Assembly (NCBI GenBank): GCA_002393555.1
Contig: DGSP01000025.1
Location: forward strand, 52,917 to 116,916
Origin: Prevotellaceae bacterium UBA4359
GTDB lineage: Bacteria; Bacteroidota; Bacteroidia; Bacteroidales; Bacteroidaceae
Reading direction: 5' to 3'
Length of the DNA: 64,000 bases
The notes beneath the pieces were generated by a model. That model saw only the letters and a program-made list of their open reading frames with translations, had not been told where the DNA came from and did not search any database. Of this stretch, positions 51,333 through 59,005 are shown piece by piece (positions within the stretch are counted from its first letter, which is position 1; each line of letters opens with the position of its first letter). The position numbers were made by a program, and so were the translations under genes.

Positions 51333-51777
51333 GTTTAGAGTTTAGGGTTTAGAGTTTAGAGACGAGTTACTTAATGTTGTACGAAGCTTTGATAGTTGTT
51401 TCGCAATTATAGTTATCTGATTCTCTATATCTTTCATTTGTTCTTCTGTTACATAATTAAGTTCTTTTGAGATTTCCATCTGACATAGAACCTCCATTAA
51501 GGAGCCGTAGGATATTTCTATAAAATGCGCTTTCTCTTTATCAGACGAACGGCTCATTCCTTCTGCAATGTTTGAAGGAACAGAGACGCTAGCACGTCTT
51601 AACTGGTCACACAATGCATACTGCTCATTAGAGGGATAGGCGGCTAAAACGCTATAAATTGTTTTAACAAGATCTCTTGAAGTCTGATAAACCCTTAAAT
51701 CTCTAAAGCCAAATGAATCCATATTCCCACAAAAACGCCCAGCCCTAACTCTAAACTCTAAACACTAAACTCTAAAC
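51333..51777. mobile_element. 445-bp four-helix-bundle element bounded by 29-bp inverted repeats
   Basis: The left arm (51333-51361) and right arm (51749-51777) are inverted repeats of 29 bp with one mismatch, each made of four iterations around GTTTAGAG. The only gene inside (51342-51722) ends within the left arm, so its last residues and stop codon are arm-encoded; its ATG lies 26 bp from the right arm. The element sits between wzt and wzm, normally adjacent genes. No target-site duplication is evident and no transposase is encoded. Confidence 0.65.
51342..51722 (-). CDS. Four-helix-bundle protein (23S rRNA intervening-sequence protein family)
   Basis: 126 residues. FRDLRVYQTSRDLVKTIYSV, then YALCDQLRRASVSVPSNIAE, then GMSR and FIEISYGSLMEVLCQMEISK is the textbook pattern of the S23/IVP-Avd four-helix-bundle family. 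The fold forms a pentameric barrel in Avd and binds nucleic acid in retroelement contexts; the role of stand-alone members is unknown. It is coded in the direction of the operon but has no link to glycan synthesis. The C-terminal NSSLNSKP is encoded by the inverted-repeat arm. Confidence 0.88.
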   Translation of the reverse strand: MDSFGFRDLRVYQTSRDLVKTIYSVLAAYPSNEQYALCDQLRRASVSVPSNIAEGMSRSSDKEKAHFIEISYGSLMEVLCQMEISKELNYVTEEQMKDIENQITIIAKQLSKLRTTLSNSSLNSKP

Positions 51778-51780
51778 CAA

Positions 51781-52620
51781 CTACACCGTATCCATGAAGT
51801 TGCGTTCGGTGCGAGAGAAGACGAGGACGGAGAGGAAGAGGGTGATGCACATGAAAATGGTGCTGTAGAGGAGACCGCTCCAGTCGAGGGTGCCACAGCC
51901 TAAACAACTGTATTTGAAGGCCTCAAAGATAGGGGTGAGAGGGTTGAGGGCAATGATGTTGCGGTATTTCTCTGGGGCAGCCGAGAGAGGATAGATGACT
52001 GGAGTAGCATACATGAAGAGTTGGATTCCGAACTGAATCAGGAACTTCATATCGCGATATTTGGTGGTCATGGAGGAGATGATGAGTCCCCACGACATGC
52101 CATGCATGGCAATCAAGAAAATCAGGAAGGGGAAAAGAAGGATGGATGCATTGACTTGGAGTGTACCCGAGGGAAGGGTTATCACATAATATATATATAT
52201 GATGATAAACATGCCCAACTGGATGAGCATCTTCAGAAGGTTACTAGTGACACCAGAAAGGGGAACGACCAATCGAGGGAAATAAACTTTTCCGAACACA
52301 TTGGCATTGGCCCCGAAAACATCACTGCTCACAGTGAAGCATTGAGAGAAATACCCCCATAACACAATGCCTGCCATGTAGAAAAGAGGCTGTGGAGCAC
52401 CATCGGTGGAGATGCCAGCCAAACCACCAAACACAAACATATACATGATGGTGGTGAACAAGGGCTGAATGACATACCACAAGGGGCCCAAGATGGTCTG
52501 CTTATACTGTGTGACAATGTCGCGACGTATATACATATAATACAAGTCGCGATAACGCCAAAGTCCCTTTATATCTATATCAAGCCAGTTCCTATGTGGC
52601 TTTATTTCTGTTACTTGCAT
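51781..52620 (-). CDS. wzm: ABC-2-type polysaccharide export permease (Wzm)
   Basis: 279 residues with six predicted membrane helices. YYMYIRRDIVTQYKQTILGP, followed by LWYVIQPLFTTIMY, is the typical ABC-2 polysaccharide exporter N-terminus (KfiM/Wzm/TagG type), and YRNIIALNPLTPIFEAFKY is the conserved C-terminal loop. Pairs with the Wzt at 50045-51328 to translocate the polymer or lipid-linked glycan across the inner membrane. It is 16 bp downstream of the degenerate GT4 gene. Confidence 0.93.
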   Translation of the reverse strand: MQVTEIKPHRNWLDIDIKGLWRYRDLYYMYIRRDIVTQYKQTILGPLWYVIQPLFTTIMYMFVFGGLAGISTDGAPQPLFYMAGIVLWGYFSQCFTVSSDVFGANANVFGKVYFPRLVVPLSGVTSNLLKMLIQLGMFIIIYIYYVITLPSGTLQVNASILLFPFLIFLIAMHGMSWGLIISSMTTKYRDMKFLIQFGIQLFMYATPVIYPLSAAPEKYRNIIALNPLTPIFEAFKYSCLGCGTLDWSGLLYSTIFMCITLFLSVLVFSRTERNFMDTV

Positions 52621-52636
52621 TCCTTTTTGATTATTC

Positions 52637-53749
52637 TTATTGAGCCAGCAAATTTTCTATCGGCACCATCAATGCCTCGATGTCAAAGTCCCAGCCACGA
52701 GCCTCTCCTTTCTGACGGTATTGCTTGAGAAGTGCTGGATTGTCAAAGAGTTTTTTGATGCCATCGTAAAGGCCGGTCTCGTTGTTGTCTGTGAAGAAAG
52801 CGGATTCACCATTCTTCAGCAGTTCGCGAAGTTCTGGACCATCAGCGGCCAGAACGGGTAAGCCAAGAATGAGGGCATTGATGACGCTCATGCTATAGGA
52901 GGTACATACGAAGAGGTCACCCTTCACCATGTAGCGATAAGGATTGGGATGAGGTCCAAAGAGTTTGACACGCTCCTGGAGGTCGTTTTCTCTGACATAA
53001 TGGTCAAGAATACCCTGTTCAGAACCATCGCCAAACATCCACAGTCCGATGTCATATCCTTCGCCAATCAGACGCTTCACCGCCCTCAACAGACGCCCAT
53101 AGTCATTTTGGGCTTCCAGACGTCCCTGAGTCACAATTCGCATGCCCACCTTAGTCTCTGTTTCATTGGTGGCATTCAGCGATTTCAGACGAACAGACAA
53201 CGAATCGACAGGGTCGTGAATGACATCCACGGGTTGCTTCACATCGGGAAATCTCTTCTTGAAGGCTTCTTGCAAAAGATGTGCCACGCATATAATTCTG
53301 TCATAGTGATTATAGGCATCCGTTTCCTCTTTCAGGTCACTATACACTTCCTTTGTCCAGTGATTTTTATAGAGGTCGGTATGCACCCAAGCATACTTCT
53401 TACTTTTTTTGCCTGAGTGGCTCAGCAACTTGGTGGCAAATCCTTCCGTACAGGCAACTTCTACATCATTCCCTTGCGGAATGTAGAGTTTGTACACCAG
53501 CGAAAGTGGCAGATTCTTATACACCATCTTGCGCTTCATACCGCCTGACTCGGAAAGTATTGTTTTATAGTTCACATTCTCTCTTATGACCGATTCATAT
53601 TTTCCACCACTATTTATGGAGCATACAGTTACATCAAACTTTGTTTTGTCGATATACTGCACCAATGTGGAGAGTGCTTTCGCAGCATCACCCCCCTCAA
53701 GTGATTCCACAAGAAAGAGAACTTTGCGTTTTGAATTACTCATAGCCAT
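52637..53749 (-). CDS. Degenerate GT4 paralogue lacking catalytic motifs
   Basis: 370 residues, full length and in frame. It is clearly homologous to 44939-46084 (KVLFLVESLEGG, PQGNDVEVACTEGFATKLLS, YAWVHTDLYKNHWTKEVYSD). However, the GGAE loop reads GGDAAKA, the donor-site Lys of GRL..QK is Asn (GRLEAQNDYGRLL), and the EX7E motif is lost: CTSYSMSVINALILGLP has a three-residue deletion and Asn where the second Glu should be. It is probably a non-catalytic pseudoenzyme, perhaps a regulator or scaffold, or a decaying duplicate. It sits between Wzc and Wzm. Confidence 0.8.
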   Translation of the reverse strand: MAMSNSKRKVLFLVESLEGGDAAKALSTLVQYIDKTKFDVTVCSINSGGKYESVIRENVNYKTILSESGGMKRKMVYKNLPLSLVYKLYIPQGNDVEVACTEGFATKLLSHSGKKSKKYAWVHTDLYKNHWTKEVYSDLKEETDAYNHYDRIICVAHLLQEAFKKRFPDVKQPVDVIHDPVDSLSVRLKSLNATNETETKVGMRIVTQGRLEAQNDYGRLLRAVKRLIGEGYDIGLWMFGDGSEQGILDHYVRENDLQERVKLFGPHPNPYRYMVKGDLFVCTSYSMSVINALILGLPVLAADGPELRELLKNGESAFFTDNNETGLYDGIKKLFDNPALLKQYRQKGEARGWDFDIEALMVPIENLLAQ

Positions 53750-53798
53750 ATTTTTATTGCGTATTTTTTCTTTCTACTACTTTTTACTCACCGTTTCT

Positions 53799-56306
53799 TT
53801 AATCATCATCCTTGGTGTAGCCACCATAGGCTGAACCGCCATAATAGCCGTAGCGTGTACCATAGCGGTGATAACCATAATATGAGAACGAATCCGTTGT
53901 ACCATTCAAGATGACAGACATCTTAGGCAGACGGTTTTCGTCATAATATTTCTGAATATCAGGCAGGAGGGAACGGTCCAGCATCTCTGCACGAATGATG
54001 AAGAGTGTCGCATCAACACATCGACCTACAATGGTTGCATCGGCCACAATCTCCACAGGCGGACAGTCAAGGATGATGTAGGAATACTGGTTGCGCAATT
54101 CTTCCATCAACTTAGGCAGACGCTCGTCGAAAAGCAACTCCGTGGGGTTGGGAGGAATCGTTCCGACTGGCACCACGTCCAGATAGTCGTGGGTGGCGTT
54201 GCGCACCACTATGTCATCAAAACTATCCGTCACGCCCGACAGGTAATCGGCAATACCAATCTTGGGCTTATCGACCATGGCTGAGAGAGAAGCCTTGCGC
54301 AAGTCGAGGTCGATGGCCAGAACCCGTTGTTTCTTGATGGCAAATGATGTGACGAGATTGGTCACCACAAAGGTTTTACCAGAGTTCGGGTTGAACGAAG
54401 TCAGCATAATCACCTTGCCCCGACTGCCTTTGGCCGTCATAAATTCGATGTTGGTACGAATGACACGGAACGCCTCATTGATGACATTTCGTGAGTGGTC
54501 TTTCACCAAGATGTGCAAAGTCTTATCCTCTTTCACCTCACCAAGTTTCAGGCCGACCTTGATATTCTGCCACAACTTCTGCCATGGCCCCACCAGTTTT
54601 TCTCTGAATGTACGATGATGGCGATGGATAGGAATCTCACCAAGGAATGGAATGGACAACTCATTGAGGTCCTTGCGCCCGCGCACCTTATTATTGATAG
54701 CCTCCATCAGGAAGATAATCAAGCCAGGCACTGCCAAGCCTAAAACGGCGCCAATCAGCCAAACCATGGAAGGTACTGGCGAGGTTGGGACATTGGAACC
54801 AGTAGGAGAATTGATGACACGATTATTGTAGGCTGTGAAAGCCTGTGATAGGGCATTTTCCTCACGCCTCTGCAAGAGGTAGAGATAAAGATTCTCCTTC
54901 ACCTTTTGCTGGCGTTCCACATTCTGCAAATATTTCGATTGACTGGGCGAGGAAGCAATCTTGCTGTTGGCTTGTCCTTGAATACTTCTGGCCGAGTTCA
55001 GTGCCACATTCAGAGATGCGATGTGGTTATCCACCGAAGCGATGAGCGCATTGCGAAGTTCATCCAACTGCAAGTCTTTCTCCTGAATCAGTGGGTTCTG
55101 CATTGAACTGGCACTCAGCAAGTTGTTGCGCGAGAGAAGCAACGTGTTGTATTCCGCAATCTGGCTGCTGATATTAGGACTATTCACACCCTGGTTGGCC
55201 GGAATCAGCGTAAACTTATTGTTCGGATTGGTCAGATACCCACGCACGTAGCGCGCCATCTGCAACTGATTGTTCAGTTCCGTTGACTGAGCCGATGCCG
55301 AGGTGGCCTGAGACACATAAATATCTGCCACATCATTGCTGCCTGCAGGTATCAGGTTGGCTGCCTTAAATTCGGAAATGTCGTTTTCCACAGAACCCAG
55401 TTCCTCCTCAATCACAGCCAGACGCTCGCCGATAAACTCTGAAGTGGAGACAGAACGACGGTTGCAGTCTTCCACCCAACGTGCGTTATACACCGTGATG
55501 AGAGTGGACAGGATATCTTCTGCACGTTGCGGACTCACATCATTGTAGGACAACTTGATGATGGTGGACATTTCGCTCACAGCACTCACGTTCAGATTTG
55601 AAGTAATCTTGTTTACAGCCGTCTGAATGGCGGTGCGTTCCACCCGCATTGGGAGTTCCTGCGGTTGATAGTTATCTCCTTTCTCCACACTCACCTTACC
55701 AATAGGTGTCTGCACCGTCTTGTCTATCCGGCCCAACAACGTACCGGGAAGACTCTGGCCGCCCCGTTTGAAATTGCTCATCACGTATGTTCCATCAGCC
55801 CGCAGGTCGAAAGTAAATTCGGCCGATTCATTGTCGTTCAATTCCAATGGAAGAATCTTCACAGGAAGGCTTGTCCCATACACGGCCACTTCGTGGAAAC
55901 GGCCCTGGGCGTAGCAATTCACTTCCAAATGCAACGCCTGGACTGTGGCTTCGGCTATGTTGGGCGACTTTAAGGTAAACAATTCATTATTCACATCCAC
56001 GCTACCGCCAAACATATTCATGCCAGCACCACCGCCAGACGAGGAGGTCTGAAAATCATTCTTTATCAGCATGGAAGCCTCTCTCGTATAGACAGGCGGG
56101 GTTATCTGAAGGTAGAAATAAGAACCGGCCAAGCCCAATGCAAGGCACAGGACGAACCAGTACCACTTTGAGGCAAACACGGTCAACATGTCCAACACTT
56201 TCGCATAGGCAGAAGCACTCCCCACCTTCTGGGCAGCAGAAGAAGGATTCGCCCCTGCTGGATGATAAGCAGCATTTGCCGTTTGATTGTTATTCAGAGG
56301 TAACAT
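53799..56306 (-). CDS. wzc: Polysaccharide co-polymerase / BY-kinase (Wzc)
   Basis: 835 residues. Wzz-type chain-length domain between TM1 (about 43-65, WYWFVLCLALGLAGSYFYL) and TM2 (about 512-532, MVWLIGAVLGLAVPGLIIFL), with long periplasmic helices. The cytoplasmic kinase has Walker A FNPNSGKTFVVTNLV (about 640), Walker A' AIDLDLRKAS, and Walker B YIILDCPP (about 743). The tail holds a Tyr cluster SYYGYHRYGTRYGYYGGSAY for autophosphorylation. It controls polymer length and export by contacting Wza. 98 bp separate it from wza. Confidence 0.95.
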   Translation of the reverse strand: MLPLNNNQTANAAYHPAGANPSSAAQKVGSASAYAKVLDMLTVFASKWYWFVLCLALGLAGSYFYLQITPPVYTREASMLIKNDFQTSSSGGGAGMNMFGGSVDVNNELFTLKSPNIAEATVQALHLEVNCYAQGRFHEVAVYGTSLPVKILPLELNDNESAEFTFDLRADGTYVMSNFKRGGQSLPGTLLGRIDKTVQTPIGKVSVEKGDNYQPQELPMRVERTAIQTAVNKITSNLNVSAVSEMSTIIKLSYNDVSPQRAEDILSTLITVYNARWVEDCNRRSVSTSEFIGERLAVIEEELGSVENDISEFKAANLIPAGSNDVADIYVSQATSASAQSTELNNQLQMARYVRGYLTNPNNKFTLIPANQGVNSPNISSQIAEYNTLLLSRNNLLSASSMQNPLIQEKDLQLDELRNALIASVDNHIASLNVALNSARSIQGQANSKIASSPSQSKYLQNVERQQKVKENLYLYLLQRREENALSQAFTAYNNRVINSPTGSNVPTSPVPSMVWLIGAVLGLAVPGLIIFLMEAINNKVRGRKDLNELSIPFLGEIPIHRHHRTFREKLVGPWQKLWQNIKVGLKLGEVKEDKTLHILVKDHSRNVINEAFRVIRTNIEFMTAKGSRGKVIMLTSFNPNSGKTFVVTNLVTSFAIKKQRVLAIDLDLRKASLSAMVDKPKIGIADYLSGVTDSFDDIVVRNATHDYLDVVPVGTIPPNPTELLFDERLPKLMEELRNQYSYIILDCPPVEIVADATIVGRCVDATLFIIRAEMLDRSLLPDIQKYYDENRLPKMSVILNGTTDSFSYYGYHRYGTRYGYYGGSAYGGYTKDDD

Positions 56307-56404
56307 ATCTTATTTTTTATCTGTTTTCTATGTATGTGAGTATTTCTTTTCATCCATTCTCATCCTAACGAGCCGGGAGGAAGATGAAGAAAAGAGAACC
56401 CTTT

Positions 56405-57181
56405 TTATTTATTAAACCACGACAACGCTGACACGATGAAGGTGGCCAGACCCATCCAGAACGATGGCTGAACTGTCGAGTTGCCCATCACTGTCGAGTT
56501 TCTCTTCTCCTTCTTGTTCATCTCCACATAAATCACGTCATTCTGCTGCAGATAATACACGGGCGACGCATATAAGTCTTCTGCCGAACAAAGATTCACT
56601 TCATAGACCGTCTTCTTGCCATAATTTTCCCGAATGACCTTCACATTGGTGCGCTGACCCGTAATCTTCAGATCGCCTGATGAGCCGATGGCATCCAAAA
56701 TAGTGAACTTGTCGCGGTCAATCAAGATACGTCCTGTGCCGACATCGCCAAGAATAATCACATAAAGATTTGAATAATCGACCGTTACAATCGGGTCTCG
56801 GATAAGTCCCTTCGCTATGATTTCATCGCGGATGAGTTCCTGCAGTTCCTGACGGTTCAGACCAGCCACATGAATCTTGCCCAACATGGGGAAACGAATA
56901 CATCCTTCGGTGTCGATGGTGTAGCGCGAACCTTCACTGCCACCCCCGGAGGAGCCTGATGTCAAACTAAACTGTGCCGCCAGTTCTGGCTTGTCAGAAC
57001 TCACCATGATACGGATTTCATCGTCTGGCCTAAACTTGATTTCCACCGGGTTTTGCACCATAATCGACTTTCCGGGGTTGAAATCTTGGAAATAGGCAAT
57101 GTCTTTAGGGGTTGAGCAAGCACTCAACAACACCAAAACAACGGCCACCAGCATTCCAAGAGACAGATACGCTCTTTTCAT
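56405..57181 (-). CDS. wza: Outer-membrane polysaccharide export lipoprotein (Wza/OPX)
   Basis: 258 residues. Lipobox LLSACS with lipidated Cys22, Poly_export domain at about 45-140 (IKFRPDDEIRIMVSSDKPEL, GCIRFPMLGKIHVAGLNRQE), SLBB domain at about 150-225 (VIILGDVGTGRILIDRDKFT). It is shorter than E. coli Wza (379) and ends in a hydrophobic helix (FWMGLATFIVSALSWF), as Bacteroidota members do. First gene of the operon, about 200 nt downstream of its promoter. Confidence 0.93.
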   Translation of the reverse strand: MKRAYLSLGMLVAVVLVLLSACSTPKDIAYFQDFNPGKSIMVQNPVEIKFRPDDEIRIMVSSDKPELAAQFSLTSGSSGGGSEGSRYTIDTEGCIRFPMLGKIHVAGLNRQELQELIRDEIIAKGLIRDPIVTVDYSNLYVIILGDVGTGRILIDRDKFTILDAIGSSGDLKITGQRTNVKVIRENYGKKTVYEVNLCSAEDLYASPVYYLQQNDVIYVEMNKKEKRNSTVMGNSTVQPSFWMGLATFIVSALSWFNK

Positions 57182-57277
57182 ATTTAATGTTTTTTAACTT
57201 TCGTAATTCGCGATTCTCCCCCAAAAGCAACTTGAAGATACATCTTGTGCATTTTGGAGCGAGAACGTACCTTTACT

Positions 57278-57355
57278 TCACCCTCTCTCGTGCAAGAGGG
57301 TGTCATTCAGATTGTTAGCAAAAGACTCATTTCTTAATAAATCTTCGGAAGCCAT
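57278..57355 (-). CDS. 25-codon leader ORF upstream of wza
   Basis: ATG at 57355, preceded by the purine-rich AAAAAG, opens a 25-residue frame (MASEDLLRNESFANN, then LNDTLLHERG) ending in TGA at 57278-57280. It begins about 25 nt after the predicted transcription start. Its last eight codons and stop lie inside the hairpin at 57279-57302. Position and overlap suggest a leader peptide or attenuation device rather than a functional protein, but coding is unproven. Confidence 0.35.
   Translation of the reverse strand: MASEDLLRNESFANNLNDTLLHERG
57279..57302 (-). promoter_or_regulatory. Leader hairpin in the polysaccharide operon
   Basis: CACCCTCT (57279-57286) and AGAGGGTG (57295-57302) form an 8-bp stem around an 8-nt loop within the leader. 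No T-run follows on the minus strand, so it is not a simple terminator. It could be a pause site for a NusG-type antiterminator. Confidence 0.5.
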
Positions 57356-57386
57356 CTTTTTCAGACGCTTTTCTTCAAATTAGTGT

Positions 57387-57418
57387 CAAAATTACAAAAA
57401 AACTTAAAACAAACCAAA
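57387..57418 (-). promoter_or_regulatory. Consensus promoter of the polysaccharide operon
   Basis: On the minus strand TTTG (57418-57415), 20-bp spacer, TAATTTTG (57394-57387) matches the Bacteroidota -33/-7 consensus. A long A/T tract (57400-57437) covers the -33 region and upstream. Transcription would begin near 57380, giving a leader of about 200 nt before wza. No invertible flanking repeats characteristic of phase-variable capsule promoters were seen. Confidence 0.75.
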
Positions 57419-57501
57419 AAAAAAACAAAAAAAAATTACATCACCCCTTTTTTCTTGATTTGGCACTCCTGCATAATAAACAGCGTCGTTCCATATACAA
57501 T

Positions 57502-57562
57502 TGTAACGCCGTTGCATTTACAAATTGTACGGCATACAATTTGAATATGCAACGGCGTTACA
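57502..57562. repeat. 61-bp near-complete palindrome
   Basis: Outer arms TGTAACGCCGTTGCAT (57502-57517) and its complement (57547-57562), inner arms CAAATTGTA (57521-57529) and TACAATTTG (57535-57543), loop cggca. It lies between the 3' end of the CE12-like gene (57607) and the polysaccharide promoter. It could terminate minus-strand transcription, although no T-run follows, or be a protein-binding or intergenic repeat. The rest of 57419-57606 shows nothing else. Confidence 0.75.
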
Positions 57563-57606
57563 CTTTAGGTCCTCCGCAAGCAGCATTCATGCTCGCAAAA
57601 GCATTT

Positions 57607-58911
57607 TCAATTTCCATCTGGTTTCACCGTGTCGATGAAGGGGCCATCGTTCCAGTGGAAGGCGCGCCAATCATCTGGCTGAGCGGGATTGAAGGGGACA
57701 TAGTCGGAACGAAGATGCTGCACGACAGGCAGGTTCAGTTGTTTCATTCCTTCCACCATCATCTTGGCTATTTCATAGGCACCGTATGGATTGAAGTGAG
57801 TGTTGTCTTCAAAAGCCTTCACCTGGCCAGGATAGGTGCCTGCAGGATAGTGGACAAGGGCATGTTTGGAACCTTCCACACCCAGTGTCTCATAGAAAGT
57901 GCGGGTCATGTCGTGCAGTTCTATGAGTTGCACATTCTGGTCCTTCGCCACCCAACGCATGGCATCGGGATAGTTGGCGTGGGTCTCCTGTATTTTGCCG
58001 CTGCTGTCGAACGAGCGCCGCTGCGTGGGAGTGACAAAGATGGGAGTGACACCCTTGGCACGAGCCTCATCCACAAATTGCTTCAGAGCATAGGCATAGT
58101 TGTAGAAAGCACCACTGCCCGGACGTTTCTCCTTTTGGTCATTGTGGCCAAACTCCATGAAGATGTAGTCGCCCCGCTTCATCAGCGAGACAATCTTCTT
58201 CAGTCGGCCTGCAGCGATGAAGGAAGTGGCAGTCTCACCGCTTTCGGCATAATTGGCCACCGCCACCTCGTCGGTGAACCAGCGCGTAATCATCTGTCCC
58301 CACGATGCCCACGGCTCATAGTCTTGGTCCACCACCGTGGAGTTGCCACACAACCAGAGAGTTGGCACATTGTCGGCAGCAGGCTCAATCTTGATGGACG
58401 AGACGGCAGGCTGGTCGCCATTCACCTCGATGGTGAGTTTGTCGTCCCAGTTCATCTTGTTCTCTTCGCGCTTCTTGATGCGCACTCGGTCGGCCTTGCC
58501 ATCAGGCATCGTGATGGTAGTGTTGCGCTTGTTCACGATAAAGGAACAGGTCTTGAACTCACCCTTCTTCGTCTCAGCATTCTGCACGAAAAGGCGACGC
58601 GACTCGGCCCTGACAGTGGTGTTTCCCTTGGCCTTCTTCGAGCCGAGAGTGACAGTCACCTTGTAGTTGCCATCCGGCACCGCCACCGAAAAGTAGAATA
58701 TGCCGTCGGAGAGGCGATAGGTCTCGTTCTGGGACTTGCGGGCAGCATCGATGATGTACTGGAAATCATAGCCATAGCCACGTTCGGCTGTGAAAACATC
58801 GGCTGGCTTCACCTGAATGGCAGCCTTGTCGCGGCCATCAAAGGAGTAGGTCTGTGCAGATGAAACCAAAAACGAAACACTCAAAAGTAAAAGTGAAAAA
58901 ATCTTCTTCAT
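57607..58911 (-). CDS. CE12-like SGNH/GDSL acetylesterase
   Basis: 434 residues with signal peptide MKKIFSLLLLSVSFLVSSAQ. Residues about 25-145 form a beta-sandwich, followed by the SGNH domain: LWLCGNSTVVDQDYEPWASW (catalytic Ser of block I), NYAESGETATSF (block II Gly), MEFGHNDQKEK (block III Asn), and DNTHFNPYGAYEIA (block V Asp-His). This is the rhamnogalacturonan acetylesterase (CE12) type, deacetylating pectic glycans in the periplasm or outside. It is 94 bp downstream of the GH2 gene and probably cotranscribed. Confidence 0.88.
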   Translation of the reverse strand: MKKIFSLLLLSVSFLVSSAQTYSFDGRDKAAIQVKPADVFTAERGYGYDFQYIIDAARKSQNETYRLSDGIFYFSVAVPDGNYKVTVTLGSKKAKGNTTVRAESRRLFVQNAETKKGEFKTCSFIVNKRNTTITMPDGKADRVRIKKREENKMNWDDKLTIEVNGDQPAVSSIKIEPAADNVPTLWLCGNSTVVDQDYEPWASWGQMITRWFTDEVAVANYAESGETATSFIAAGRLKKIVSLMKRGDYIFMEFGHNDQKEKRPGSGAFYNYAYALKQFVDEARAKGVTPIFVTPTQRRSFDSSGKIQETHANYPDAMRWVAKDQNVQLIELHDMTRTFYETLGVEGSKHALVHYPAGTYPGQVKAFEDNTHFNPYGAYEIAKMMVEGMKQLNLPVVQHLRSDYVPFNPAQPDDWRAFHWNDGPFIDTVKPDGN

Positions 58912-58951
58912 TGCAAAAGTCGTTTAATTCGTGGTGAAACAAAGATGTTCG

Positions 58952-58987
58952 CCCTATTCGCCTAATTCGTTTAATTCGCTTAATTCG
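58952..58987. repeat. Four 9-bp tandem units of YYTAATTCG
   Basis: CCCTATTCG, CCTAATTCG, TTTAATTCG and CTTAATTCG follow each other without gaps; further degenerate copies extend to about 59010, into the 3' end of the GH2 gene. A simple-sequence array between the GH2 and CE12-like genes. Confidence 0.7.
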
Positions 58988-59005
58988 CTGTTCTAATTCG
59001 TTGTC

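Noticed and set aside
57387..57562. Phase-variable invertible capsule promoter
   Set aside because: No pair of inverted repeats brackets the promoter. The palindrome at 57502-57562 lies entirely on one side, and no invertase gene is in the window.
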